Below, in pieces: positions 11,801-25,100 of a DNA stretch of 64,000 nucleotides (within the stretch, counting starts at the first letter, position 1; every line of letters begins with the position of its first letter). Location of the stretch: the NCBI RefSeq assembly GCF_015706575.1, contig NW_024037059.1:41329058-41393057 (forward strand). The letters run 5' to 3'. Origin of the DNA: Patiria miniata (Eukaryota; Echinodermata; Asteroidea; Valvatida; Asterinidae). A program made the translations under genes and the position numbers. The notes below the pieces were generated by a model. It worked only from the letters and a program-made list of their open reading frames with translations. It was not told where the DNA came from and ran no database searches.

Positions 11801-14800
11801 TATACATGCACACGTTTAAACGCTTTATACAGACTGTTCCTAAAATCTGTATCTCTGTCGTTTATTACAAAGCATTTTGAAGTCATGCTGTGTTTCACAG
11901 AATCTGCAGTTTCCCGTTTGGTTCACTTTGTCATGAAATTCGTAAACAATAATCTCAAAACTATTTATTACGACTGAGACCGGAACTAAAATATAATTTC
12001 ACTTTATCCATCGATAAATCATTGTGTGATTGACAATTAAATGCAATTCAAATTAGCAGTTTCCATTCGATCGCTTAGGCTATCACAGCGATATTTTTTT
12101 CTTCCCTGAATTGGTTGAATAAATCAGGAACCGAAAGTGCGATAACCTACTTTCCGAGAGAATTAATAACAATCATGTTATTCTAATGATTTAGTTTCGA
12201 TTACAATCATTGCAATTCGATTATATATAGTTTTGATTTACTTTTGGGCTGAATATTTTACTTCATAAACACGGTATGAGGAAAAATTGCACTTGTGGCG
12301 TTTCTTTTTCTAAAAAGTCTACTCCACACACTATTAGTTTTCCCCAGAAATAAAGATACAGTTGATTGAATGAATCAAATAAAAACAAAGACATGGAACA
12401 AACCTTCTGTGAAAAGAGAAGTCACTAATTCCGTTTGGACGGCTGCGGAAAAAACCCAAATCGTCGCAAATTATCATAGATTAATAAAAAAATGTGGAGG
12501 AAGTTAATTTCGAAAGCTTAAGATAATGAATAAAGTTTATCAATAATTTTACAATTAGAAACAAAGAAATTGAACGAACCTTCAGTAACCAAAGAATTCA
12601 CTGTTGCCGTTGGGACAGCTGTGAAAGAAAAATCACCGAATATATCATAGATATGATCATAGGTTAAATCAAACATGTGAAAGAAATGCAAATCTCCGGG
12701 ATTTTTTATCAAAGTTGTAGACAACATAAATTTCGAAGACAAAGTGGATAAATTTGACACATTAATTACCAAACAGAAACAAAGAAAATGAACCAACCTG
12801 CGGTAAAACCAGGGCTCACTATTTCCGTTTGGACTGCTGCAGTAAGTAAAAGACAAGAAATTCCCGAAAAGTATTATAAATTAAATAAGACATGTTTTTA
12901 TAAGGTAAAATTCGATGACATAAAAACAATAAATAAAGCTCATACCAGGTTTCACAAATAGAAACAAAGAAAGTGAACCAACCTTCTGTAAAACCAGGAC
13001 TCATTGTTTTCGTTTGGACGGCTGTGAAAGAAAAGAAATCACAGCAAATTGTCAAAATATTTCCAAATTTTATGAAAGATGTGTAAGGAAAAGTTAAGAA
13101 TAGTAAACTTGTGCGGACAATTAAAAAAAAAAAAAAAAAGACCCCCCCAGAATACTTCACATACGTCTGTCTGTAGCCATTAGCGTGGTCATGCCGCTCC
13201 GTGATGTATCTTTAATTGAACAAAAAACAGGAGAAAAAAATATTGATTATATTTTCTGCACAACACGATGTAAATTGACAGTAGCGCTATAACGGACAGA
13301 TTGCAATATTCATCAAAGCAATACAAAGATACCGATACAACATGTATACTCAAACCACTTATCGTCTAGTTGACTTCGACACACTCGAGTGGACGCGGTG
13401 GTACGCCTTCAACGTCTAAGAACCTTGGCTCATATGGCGACATTAAAATCTCACACTTCAAAGGTGGTGACATTTTAGATGCACGAGGGGTGAATTAGTA
13501 GAAATGATGACCGAAACAAATATGGAGAAAAACACATCCCAATCTCACCTTCAGATGTCTCTGTTACCATGGACGTCATTACTTTCGTGGATTCATTGGT
13601 TAGCTGAAATTCTGTGGTTAGCTGAATTTCTGTGAAGGTAGAAAACATGAGGAAAAATATTATTAAATTTAGGATATTACTTGGTTAATAAAATACTTTT
13701 CAGTTTAAAATCCCAAAGAAGGCCATCAATCAGTATATAAAATCTTCAATTTTACAGTAAATGCGACTTTTGTTTAAAACACCCAAAGGCGGGTCATACT
13801 TCATTCATTATTTTAAAACTTCGGAATTCATCTGTATAGATCCCATTAAAACACATTTGACGTCATTAAACTCGTTAGAATTACGCATATTAGCATGAAA
13901 CGAAATCTGTCGTTCATTTGATTTGAATTACATGCGTGCAATTACGCATGCGCACGAAAGCTCGTTTGTATTTAATAACCCATTTGTTATTCCTAATCTG
14001 GGTCGTACTATTAGCACGGAAATAAGCACAACATTTTGCTAAGCACATAATGTCTGCATAGCTGCTCCATGAAATTGGGACCTATTCTCACCTTGGCACA
14101 CTCCGTCAGTTTGCCACTCGCCCTCTACACAGCTGATGTTGATTGTGACGTTCGCGTCAATGCACACAAAAGCCAGTGTATCCCCTCCACGATACTCCGA
14201 ACTTTCCCGAGTGCCGTTCGAGGGCCGTTCGGCAGGTCGAGTGCCATTCGGCGGCTCGGGTGCATCGCAGACGTCCGGTAGGCAAGATGGCGGCGGGAGA
14301 TTCCATTGTCCAGCTGGGAGACACGTCAAGCTGCCTGGGCCGGTTGGGAAGAAACCGTCTTGGCAGGAGATATTCAAGGTCCGACCGGTCTCAAAGAAGG
14401 TTTCGTTGGCCGGCGATAACGTCGAGTTTGGGGGAGCATCAATGGGCAAACAACCTGCCAAGCAATCAAGTATTCCCCAGCTATGTTGCTGTTATTGGTT
14501 CTCATTAATTAATTATAACCATGTAATTACGATAACATATACTCCACATGGATACGAAATGACGTCAGGTTTCAATCAGGCATAGAGGAAGAAATGCACC
14601 TTGATTCCCCAATCCCCATTGCTTGAAGTTACTGCACAATTTATTGCCTTTTTTCATTGAATGTTTTAACGTGTATACTGTATGTTTATATATTTAATTT
14701 TCTGTATTGTAGGTATTTGAAATTTTATGTGCTAAGCGAGAAGGAAAATTTCATGCTGGTATGATGAATAAATTGAATTGAATTGAATTGAATTGAATTG

Positions 14801-17800
14801 ATATACAAAACCAAAAAGATAGATGCGCCACCATAGAGCTATGTTGCTGTTATTCGTTCTCATTAATTAATTATAACCATATAATTACGATAACATACTC
14901 CACATGGATACGGTTACAAAATGACGTCAGGTTTCAATCAGGCATAGAGGAAGAAATGCACTTTTATTCCCCAATCTCCATTGCTTCACTGAGTTACTGC
15001 ACATGATTATTGATCATAGAAAAACAACAAGATAGATGCGCCACCATAGAGCGCCCTCTAATGACTCATTGCTCTGTATTTTTCCCTTTCAAGTTCTTAT
15101 CGATTCCAATCGAATACAAACATAAAATCGGCGACTTGCACATCAACCACAATATATTCATGCTGAGTTGTTTTGTTGTAGTATGATAATTGTAAAGCTT
15201 ACCAATTTCAAAGATTCGCATCCGAAAGTCGCTTCCGCAGTTCTGCGTGCTGTCTCCGCTGCAGTTGGACCTGCACAAGTACAAGTGCTCGTTGCGTACC
15301 TCCCCGTGTATGTCGTACCTCGCCGTACGACTGCCGCAGAAGCACTGCGTACCGGCTTGGAGCCCCGCGTAAACGAAGTCTTTGCGGGCGCACAGGCCCA
15401 GACAAGTCGTGACGGACATGTTCGTAGAGCTCTGGCAGTAAGGGACGTTGCTGTTGCAGTAGTTGTTGCATAATCCCATGACGTCATTGCAAGAGGTCAG
15501 GTTTGGAAGAACCCGGTTTGTGACGGAGTCGTAGAAACAGCCGAGGAAGCGAGAATCTGTGGCAACAGAAACAAATCAAATGTCACTGTCTCAAATTTGG
15601 ATTTCAGCATAACCTTTAGAAAAAGATAAATCGATCAGCGATAGTTGCATTTTGTTTTAACTAAAGATTACTTTTTTTATATTCGTAACATAATTTGAAT
15701 TATAAATTGTCTGACATTGTCTGGATTATTTGGGGGTCGTCCTTGAGTGTCGGGGTTATCCTGTTTGTGTACACGTTGTTACGTATATAATTGTATGTTT
15801 TTATTGTAATTTTCATCTCCTTTTATGGAGGTTTTATTGGAAATAAAAAAAGGAAACAAAACTGCCTTTAATATGTTTGTTGGTGATGATACTCTTTTAT
15901 ATAATTCCAATATTTGAGATTTTAATCCTTCTACCACTGAAAGTAGGGAGCAGACGATTTGAGGTGAAACATCACGGTTAAGACATTGGATAAATCACTC
16001 TAAACGTCTTTGTCCCCAGATTCACTGATTCAGTTAGAGAGTAAAATGTTCACCCCTTGAAATAAGAGAGTATAAAAGCATCGACCATAGCTGTTGATAT
16101 AGGTTTCTTTGATTTCACAAGTACAGTCGAACACCTTTATAACGAGGTCCTTGGGACTTTACGAATTACCTTGTTATAACAGGTACATTGTATAATGGAA
16201 AACAAAGAAAAACAATGAAAACCAAAGACTTCGGGCCTAAAATGTTGCTTGTTTTTGTTAGCAGAATATTGTAATAACAGTGCTCTTCTTATCAGGGTTC
16301 GACTGTATGAGCTTTCGGTTACCATTGGGTTCATAGGCTTACTCACTGTTTGCTGAATAAACTCCGAAATCACTTTTATTTTTCTTGCCGATTTTGCACA
16401 AAGACACTCTGTTCGAATTTCACAACGGAATGGAGATTCGAAGTTTAAACCAAAAATGTATGCACACAGGCACAGCATTGTATTGTATACCATTGTAACA
16501 AGATTCTTCAAACCCAGAAAACCTTTCCCAATTAAGTGAAGGCAATAAGTGAAAATTTGGAATCCTTTTACACGGACAACGATCCGACGTTGCAATAAAA
16601 ATAAAAAAGTCAACCAACCATGTTAAAAACTGGGACGATTAAATTTTATTGCCCACCTACAGGAAGATGATGTGTTTTTCTATAGCAATGAATAATTCAT
16701 TAGAGTTGCTAAGTAACAGCCAATACCTCTATTGTTCGTCCGGAAAATGAGAAGGTATAGTGACAGAGTTTCGCTTTGTCACGAATCCTTCTCTTGGCAA
16801 CGATGCCATGCCACTGTTGACCGAGCTGGTTCTTTACACCTGAATGTAGTACAGTAGTGTGTTACATGTATTTATCATACCTATATCCAGGAATTTGTAA
16901 AGAATTAGGTTCTGCACACATAGAGTAATTACACCTGCAGCGGATTGGTAATTGGTTCAGGCTAAACGTAACAGAAGTGAATTTAAATAACAATTAGGTA
17001 ACCACTGGGAATTTTAAGTTTGCATTTTAATTATATTATAAAGGTTTTAAAAAACATTATTGAGAGGGCGGGTGTATTAGTGAACAATGTGACTATTGAC
17101 CGTTATCATATTGCGGCCATCTTGATTTTTTCCTTATCAAATGAACGTAACCAAAGCGAGGCTGGAAGGAAAAATAGTCTGGTTCCTTTAGGCACAAAAA
17201 CCCCATTATTATTCAGTACAGTTTTTGGATACAAGGAACATGACTGAAATGGTGTAAGCATGATAAAGGTCTATAGAAGAAGCCCATTATTTTATCAGAA
17301 AAAAAGAAGAGTTGAAATTGGTCTTGATTGAAAATAATGTAATGGATATGTACCGGTACTGTTTGAAATGGATTATGTACTGTGGATAATTAATGAACGA
17401 TGTAATTAATTTTGTGCACGAACAAGATAAATTCTGTCGGTTATTTCATCTGAAAATGTATCAATTATTTATTAGCTTTAACTACGAATGAGTGAATTAA
17501 ATGAGATGTGGCAAAATAAATCCAGAGGAAACGTTTAATATTCTTGTGAAATTGATAATTTTAGAGTTATCTTTTCAAAGTGGTTTCATGTCTTGTTCGG
17601 AAAAACCGACATGTACATTCGTGGTAATGATCGCTCAACCTCAACAAGAACAGAATTTGGTACTCAAAAATGAGTGGGGAAAAAACCAGAAACCCTAATT
17701 TAGACGTTGAATGCGAGCAGCATTGTTAAGAAAACTCATTTTCTAGCGTCGGCTGAACGTGACTTCTTCCAGAAAGAGAAAATCAAACAGTCAACAAGGC

Positions 17801-20800
17801 ATATATTCTTGCAAGGTCACAGGGTTCTCTTTCTCTGATTGGAGAGGCCTGATTCTGTGAAAGAGGTCCATTAGATGCAGAGTAATGCAGGCATGTCTAC
17901 GTTCCCCAGATGAGACCAATTAATTACGTACTTGAATGCCTTAACCTTATTTTCTTTGGTAGAAGGATTCGGACTTATTGTGGACAAAGGTTTTAGGTGG
18001 ATTATAAAACTGCCCTTAACTGCGCAATATATTGGTTCCGAAACCGAGAGAACCCGCTCCCGCTTGTCTTTTTACAAACAGGTACAATAGTTGTTTAATA
18101 GTATGCATTAATTCCATGTGCCTTTATTTTATGATATTGTATTTGTAATTGTACGGGTATGTAGTCATATATATTGTGTAATGTATGCAGGGCTCCAATT
18201 GAAACCAGTTTTATACTGTTTGGGCATGCCATGGTAAAAAAAAATGTATGCATAAAAAATGCATTGATTAGCACCATAAGAAAGTGCTGTTTCGCTTAAT
18301 AAAAAAATGGTGTCACCCTTGGAACAGCGTTAAGTAACGTACATCAATGAAGCACTGTACCACACATTTTAATTGGTGCATAACAGACTTTTCAGTAGAT
18401 AAAAAACAGATGAAAAAAAAGAAACGGACCATGTTTCCTACAAATTCAACGTTTACGTCCTCGGCAAGTCTCTGTAGGTCTATCATTGCTATAATATTAT
18501 TGTACTTTACATGTGAAAACTCAATCAAAGAAGGATCTACTTTGTACACCCACTTCTATATTAATGAGAGATACTGACAATTAGCTGATGAATTTTGAGA
18601 GAAGAATCTTGTTGATGCACCTAAAGTGTGACTCTTTACATGATCTTTTAGTGGCCAAATAGTGTGACACTAATTTTGATATTTTAAGTCTTAATTCGCC
18701 TGTCAGATAAATTTACAAAGTGTCGTCGGAGCAGGAAAAATAATACATAACATTTACAAAGCATCACAGGAAAAGGTCTCTCTACAACGGTCTTTTGGAT
18801 TTAAAGAATTATGCATTAGATTTCTGTAAAATATAACCCGATTTGGCTCGAACGGATAAAAACTACAGAATAAATTTAGCCATGCCTTTTTCGTAAGACT
18901 GACAGTAAAACACATGCCTTAATCCATTTTGCACAATGGAGTCAAAATATAAACCTCAGAGGTTTTCCACGTTGTGACTGGAAAAGGTGGTACATGTATT
19001 ATAACAATACTGACCTTACAACACCTTCATAATATTCACAACCTGAGAATCGAATCTGACGGGGAAAAAACATTGTTGCAGGTGGAATACAAATTGCTGT
19101 ACATCGATACTGTGCGAGTACGAAGCCACACACCAACATTATAATTAAAGAGTAATTATTTTGCTTACTATAAACATTCGACAATGACAATTTCCCCTCC
19201 GCATTGTTCGAATCTGACATATCGATTTCTTGAGGCTATAAACGGTAACTACATTACATGCGCAATCGCCCCCCAAAAACCAGGCGCCCTGCCCAACGCG
19301 GAGTAACACTACACGTTATAGGTCAATTCAAGTTGTCCTTGATGTACGCTGGGCTATTGTGCATTCAATATCTTTCTATTGACCCAAATATATGCCTTCC
19401 TTTATTTAATATTCCAGTCTCAACAACCCCGGGAATTCGATATGTTCAATGGGGCAGTCAACAGCAGTGATTGTTTCCTCCCTACTCGATACAAACTGCT
19501 CGTCGAAAGTCACTTGATAAAAATGTTGACTGGTATATCGTTGGTCCATTAATTCATGAAGGACAGTATTTATTTTACCAAAATAAATCCAGTTTAGTGG
19601 TCTTGGTTCGAGCCTGAGAGGTAGCCTAAGTCCTTGAACATCTACCACTTAAATTAAGGATTGACGTGTATATAAAATCATTCACATGTATTATCTCGAT
19701 AGTCCTTAAGACAATATGTTGACATTATTTTGAAGCAACCTCATATACAGGTTTCAATTGGTTTGTTTGAATAAGTCATTCAATAATAGAAATCAACTTT
19801 CAAGATGTCACATTTTTTTTCAAAGATTAGTAAAAAAAAATAGTCTAGTTCTCTTTCTAGCGTCCCTTGATATAAAATGTCCAATCCATTTTTAAATTAT
19901 TTTATAGATAGGAGAAAAGGAAAGCAATCATAAAAGTCTTATTTCTGAACACAAGAAAAATACTGGTCAATTGGAAGAAAATATTAATTCGATCAAAAAC
20001 AAAATAATAACATTTCGGGGGGAAAAACCCAAACGTCACCACAAAAGCAATTCAATCACAAGCGCACTTAACTACGAAAGATAAAATTGTAACGTGGGCA
20101 GAACAGTTTGTTAATTTGTTTTTTCCTCTGTAGCCACACCTTCAAATTAAAGTAATTTGGTTTCGCAGAGGGGAGAATGTCACGTGACGAGAGTCATCAC
20201 CACACGACAATAATGACAATCGTTCCTCGATGGAAACCCAAGCCGACTGCACAAATACGAAGACAGATACCAAGCAAATATGGTAAAGGATGGTTGTGTA
20301 TATATAGCGCAGTGGGCTGCGATGATTCTGGGTCAATTGCGATGTTGAATCATGCTTTACCACCGACAGAATCTACTACATGTATATACCTATACAGGGT
20401 GAGTAAAAAAAAAAAGAAGGAAACCCAAATGGCATGACCATTATTTTAATAACGTTCTGCATGTAGCACTTTCAAAATCTGTAGGATATGAAAGCCCAAT
20501 TATTAAGCTTTCTTTTGGTACAAGAATCATTCAAATCACGCATGTACTTATCAAGTTACGGAATTTTAAACACAACGCCGTTTTAAAGTTCTGTCCATGG
20601 AGCACCAAAAAAGGTAACTAATCTTTCAGCAAAACAAAATCAATTTACTCACCCTGCACACAAGTATGGATGCCTATACTATTATCCAAGCATTGACGCT
20701 GTGTGAATATTGTAACTTCATTTTCACCCTTCTTGGTGTTTGTGTTATTTGATGAAATATCAAATAATATTTCCATGTCATAATACAACGTCAAATTTCC

Positions 20801-22105
20801 CGGTGTTTTATATAATCCTGATTAATGATGTCGAAATGGTTGTATACAATTTGCAAGATTACGTCTGAAAGGGAGCTTTCAGACCTTGTCAGTCTGAGAA
20901 ATGTTGAGTTCAGCAGTGCCTGCAAATTTAGACCATTTTCACATTTTTAAAAAAGCTTCCGCAGTATTTAATATAAGATGTTTTTAACATAAACATCATC
21001 AATACATTTCCAACCATTCAGAATGCCAATGTAAAAACATGCCATCACATATTTACAACACGTTTTAGAAGGAAATTATCAAAGGACTTTTCAACCGAAA
21101 GGTGAAAATTTGTATCTTGTTTACAAAATACCGCCATAGCATGTTTGGTAACATTGAAATCCTTTCATTAAATAGGCTTTGAATAAATAATCCGCTTCAA
21201 GTTGGCTGTCGAATTACAAATACATTGCAATGGCTGTGCTCAATAATATCAGTATAACCGGCCGTTTTGAATATTGCTGCTGATCATATTAATGAAACGC
21301 TAATATATTATTGAATATTGCTGCTGATCATATTAATGAAACGCTAATATATTATTGATGCACTTCGGCGTAAACATCACAAAAACGCCATAGCAAGACC
21401 ACACAACGGATTAAAGTAGCGGCTGCGGAAAAGGTGTCAAGATCATATATGTCTAAATTTCATAACATAATTTTTTTAACATTTTTTTGTTGCTCCATAC
21501 TTGTAAAACTGAAGCTAGCAAAACAATCAACGGCATTTAGTGAACCCCGGATCCTCTGGTTCGTGATTAATTATGGAACCGACAATATTTGTAAGGTGCC
21601 ATGCTGTGACAGCAATTAACCGATCATGCGTGATGTAAGAAATGCGCACATTCATAATTAACTTATGCAAATGGCAACCAAAACGGAAGCTACAGTTACC
21701 ATCTCATTGTCAAATTATACAAAAGGATTATTCAGAAAAAAGCAAAAGAAACCTCCATCACACATGTAGTTATTTTACCATGTTGAGCAGAGACATGTGT
21801 GTCTATAAAACCATTAGCTGCACTGCAAACACTCCAGTGTAAATTTAATACCGATGGTGTAAACATTTAAAACCGATAAAGATACCACCGGTGTTAAATC
21901 TAATACCACAAGTGTGACTTTAATGTTGGGTATAATCAGCACACAGGTATTAACGCCAATACCACACTAAGTACACAGTGACGATAGAACATGGAAATCA
22001 AACTGGAGATGAACGGAGTGTAATCTTACCTTGCCCATGTGTGTTACTGATGAAGATTACCATGGCAACGTGAAGAACGAACATACAGCGCCTCAACCCA
22101 GACAT
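8835..22105 (-). CDS. Gene B: WSC, two sushi, mini-exon stalk, single-pass membrane protein
   Basis: Thirteen exons join in one frame of 1,740 nt (579 aa): 22105-22030, 15556-15203, 14454-14092, 13629-13549, 13209-13165, 13021-12983, 12836-12798, 12618-12580, 12442-12404, 11252-11202, 10688-10584, 9865-9769, 9246-8835. Residues 1-25 are a signal peptide. Residues 26-143 form a WSC domain (GCFYDS, then CFCGS). Residues 144-264 hold two sushi domains in one exon (GCLPIDAP; CDAPEPPNGT). Residues 265-410 form a Thr-rich stalk that includes four copies of a 13-residue exon. A helix (LWLIIIVGTALFLFVVV) and a 137-residue tail follow, ending YVEVVTKL. WSC domains are carbohydrate-binding folds in yeast Wsc sensors, polycystin-1 and Kremen. 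A surface receptor is inferred. Small exons could be missing from the model. Confidence 0.85.
9391..9597. repeat. Dispersed repeat, copy a
   Basis: The block containing aaagcgaggctggaaagaaa, then atagtctggttcctttt and cattatcattcag, recurs with few changes at 17066-17225 in intron 1 of gene B. The left part has the gagggcgct core seen at 1-128. It lies in the last intron of gene B. It is non-coding; its class is unclear but it is probably a non-autonomous DNA element. Confidence 0.5.
12404..13021 (-). repeat. Four tandem 39-bp exons in the gene B stalk
   Basis: Exons 13021-12983, 12836-12798, 12618-12580 and 12442-12404 are each exactly 39 bp, phase 1-1. They encode VQTKTMSPGFTE, VQTEIVSPGFTA, VPTATVNSLVTE and VQTELVTSLFTE, joined by A and G at the junctions. 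The intron next to every donor is similar (acaaagaaa..gaac-aacct on the plus strand), so the copied unit is exon plus intron with spacing of 176, 218 and 185 bp. Copy number can change without disturbing the frame. Confidence 0.9.
14481..15005. repeat. Direct duplication split by a LINE 3' end
   Basis: About 160 bp at 14481-14637 and 14838-15000 are near-identical (both contain aattaattataaccat and gacgtcaggtttcaatcagg). Between them lies an AT-rich piece (about 14640-14807) that ends in aataaa followed by repeated ttgaa units, typical of the 3' end of a non-LTR retrotransposon. The whole block is in the intron between the WSC and sushi exons of gene B. Confidence 0.7.
15760..15862 (+). mobile_element. 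LINE 3'-end fragment
   Basis: The stretch ends with cctccataaaagg-type complementarity around ctccttttatggag, followed by gttttattggaaataaa and an A-rich tail. This is the common 3'-UTR hairpin plus tail of invertebrate CR1/L2-like elements. No coding sequence is present. It lies in intron 1 of gene B. Confidence 0.4.
16124..16305. mobile_element. pogo/Tigger-like miniature element
   Basis: Termini cagtcgaacaccttt and the reverse complement cagtcgaaccctgat bound 182 bp and are flanked by TA on both sides (16122-16123 and 16306-16307). Together with the inner ttataacgaggt motif this fits the Tigger/pogo branch of Tc1-mariner. No transposase is present. Confidence 0.75.
17066..17225. repeat. 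Dispersed repeat, copy b
   Basis: This matches the right-hand part of the copy at 9391-9597, sharing caaagcgaggctggaagg and aatagtctggttccttt. It lies on the same strand as that copy. It is non-coding and intronic. Confidence 0.5.
20395..20656. mobile_element. MITE with 13-bp terminal inverted repeats
   Basis: It begins cagggtgagtaaa and ends with its exact reverse complement, tttactcaccctg, 262 bp in all. No open reading frame and no clear target duplication are seen. It lies in gene B intron 1. Confidence 0.7.
21269..21356. repeat. Perfect 44-bp tandem duplication
   Basis: The 44-bp unit beginning gaatattgctgctgatcata is repeated twice without a visible mismatch (21269-21312 and 21313-21356). 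It is intronic. Perfect identity suggests a recent event. Confidence 0.85.
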
Positions 22106-25100
22106 CGTTAGTATTCTATATCCTCCTTGCCCAAAACAACGGTAGACAAGATTTAACCTCCTCTTTTAACTTGGTGTCGTGAACAAAATCTGAACAGAAA
22201 AGAGATGGTGACAACATAGGGGAGTACAGGAACCGACTTCGTGATAATCGTCTTCTCGTGAATTCCACAGGTTGAGCTGACCTCAATCCAGAAACGCGAT
22301 CGATGCATAAGAAAGCTGTACAAACATCATCCCCGAATGAAACGAACAATCTTGTAATTGTTGTCTCGTAACATGTCACATGCCGCTGCAAACCTACAGT
22401 AAAAACTGAGCGTTGTCTGTTCTGAAATTAATATGCTAAAGACCTTGATGGGATCCGTGGGTGAATGCCTCAGCGCCAAGTTTGTAGTGTGCTACACAAT
22501 CCAACCCGCCTCGTTATTTAAACACAGGCAAAGGATTGTGATCAAACTCCTATTCACAACGAGTAGTTGGGGTTATATTAAAAAGCGACGTTGGAGGCGT
22601 ACCGGTATATTTCTAACGTGTAGATAATGACCACTTCGTGCACACGGAGAATACTGTCCTCATACGTACACGGTCGCTATATAACACAAAAATGCCATTA
22701 CATGTAGCACATCTAAAAACATAACAAGTTTTGTCAATAAAATAATTGTTACTTTAATTACGCATGTATTTTCTGACGTCTGGTTGCAGCAAATCGATAA
22801 TAAAACTTAGTTTACTTGACAGAAGGAAAATAACTTCTACAGACTACCAAAAAAGGGTAAAATCAGTAGTGTTCCTGGTTTTCAAACGCGGTTTGCTTCC
22901 GTGCTTACTGGATTTCATGGAACTAGTTCCCATTTTGCATTAAGTACTACCACACCCACGTACCAACCTTTTTTTAGACTAATCTTCACAGTGACTACTA
23001 ACACTAAATAACGCACCATGCATAACCCGCACAATTAGCAAACGTTCCTTGACGCGCAACAATTGAATATGTACGACAGGTCATTACCTAGGCCATTACG
23101 TCATCCTTTTTTCTTGGAATAAAGTAGTCTCTTCTGTGTTTCGAATATTAACGGCAATATGTGTTGAATGTCAAATAACCCGAATGCATTGCTTCCGACT
23201 GGAGTAGCCAATTAAAATGAAATTGGTATGTCGCCATAGAATAATGGCGGACAATACCAATTTACTATTGAAGCCCTTAGTTAAGGTAAAAGGTTAAATA
23301 TCATGATTTGGTCAGGACATCGTGTACCCATAGTTCTAAATTCAGTTGACAGTTTTATTTCGTCATCTTCGATATTGACTGGGAAAAAGTTGTTGCTTGG
23401 ATGTATACACAGACTAAGTAAGCAATAACATGATACAAAAAGGACAATAGGAAATAATGGATCCAATACAAACACATGACTGGAGATTGTGTTTTTGTAA
23501 ACTTCATACCATAACAATTATGCTGTAGCAGCTGTGTCGCACATCATTGCTTTGTCATGCACGTACGTCGCTTGAATCCAATGCTCATTTTAATTCATTT
23601 TCAGCGTCTCTCCGCGAACATGACAAATTGGTTTTGAACAAATAACACGACAGCTCTCCCGAAAGATAAATATGCAGGATGACAGTGTTGAAAAGGGCAC
23701 CACGCCTTATCCGAGAAACACATTATGCCGAATGCGGTATCATACATAGTCGCATTGTTTTGGAAAGGACGGATCATCAATTGTAGCTTCACTACATACG
23801 AATTAAAATTATACACTTGCCTTGTTGAATTCCAACGAGTCAGCATGTTTCCTAAAACGCGGTGATTCCATATAAAACCTCATATCTGCGTTCCAGTTTT
23901 ATGTTTAAAGGAAATAAGCAATAATCTGAATACATTTTAAAACTAGCTTTATAATCGTGGCAATATCGCAGTAATTTCGTAGACTGTTGAGAACTTTTGT
24001 TCAAAACTAAAGCTCTCACTGTTAAAGTGAAACCTACGACTTAAATAAATTATTTGTACGACTATAAAAGTCGTAATCAAGAAAAAAAAAACGTTTTTAA
24101 TCTTCCACTACTTTCACTTCGGATTCCTCACCGTAAATGTTACGCCCTAAAAATATGCAAGTGGCCGACTGTATCATAGATAATGACTGATCCAACACAG
24201 ATGTGGTCGCATGTATTGAAATTTGTAGAAAAAAAGCGTCGTTGCTATTTTTTTTGCTAAAGCGACGATACAAATGAATATCCCTATAACTATTTGCTGG
24301 AAGCAGATGTTGCAGCCAAACGTGAAGTTTGTAAGGTAGGCGTTGTCTCTCAGTTTTAATCACTGGGCATGCCTATCATAGTCTGTATATATGATGCGCG
24401 TGCTATATTTGACGAAAGGCAACAGGTGTCAAGTTAATTAAATTATGCAAATCAGTTCATTGAAAGACGACACTCTTTGGGTGGGGCATTTTTTATTTGC
24501 CTGTCAGATACTGATTAAAAATGGCCGATCCTGATGTTTGGGAAAAACAAAATTGGTTTCGAAGATGAGGCAATCTTTCCATTTTCGTGACTTCGATTCC
24601 GTTCGCGTTCATGGTTTACCGTTTGTATAACGAAGACATAAAGGCCTTCCAAAGACATTATGATGTCCAAAACAAATTAATTCATGCGGTTAAAATCATT
24701 GTATACACGAATAACAATAGTCATGTATTCAATTTTCATAAATGAAATGTTTATTTTTTTCTCGTTTGTCAATACAATATTGAAATAAGAAAGATTATAT
24801 CATCAAAATTACTGTCATACCTTCCGATTAAATACTTTACTTATACCACCAACAGCTAAATACATGAATTTGAACTGCTACATATAAAACTCTGCCATAC
24901 CTTCGCGTATTCAGATGTACAAAAATGTAAACTGCTTTTAATAATCGGAGTCGAATTCTGTGACAATTACTGCATAATTATAATTGTATCAATATTCAAT
25001 ATAATTCGTAATTAATAAAACTCGGATATATATGTATAGTTTCAGGCTCATCCATGAAATACTGTTTACAGATAATACAATGAAGAGAATGATACACTCT

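Larger units (their letters stand above)
15557..22029. other. Gene B intron 1 (6.5 kb)
   Basis: This is the longest intron of the cluster, between the signal-peptide exon and the WSC exon. It contains the LINE 3' end at 15760, the pogo-like element at 16124, a dispersed repeat at 17066-17225, a MITE at 20395 and a 44-bp tandem duplication at 21269. I saw no additional WSC, sushi or kringle-like exon in it. Confidence 0.6.

Noticed and set aside
14069-14585. Three plus-strand frames opposite the sushi exon
   Set aside because: They are antisense shadows of the gene B sushi exon, which has conserved cysteines and matching splice sites.
15168-15473. Plus-strand Ala/Val-rich frame opposite the WSC exon
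   Set aside because: Antisense shadow; the minus strand has the WSC motif and correct phase.
16137-16613. Minus-strand frame of 158 codons in gene B intron 1
   Set aside because: It overlaps the pogo-like miniature element, has no recognisable domain and no splice link to gene B.
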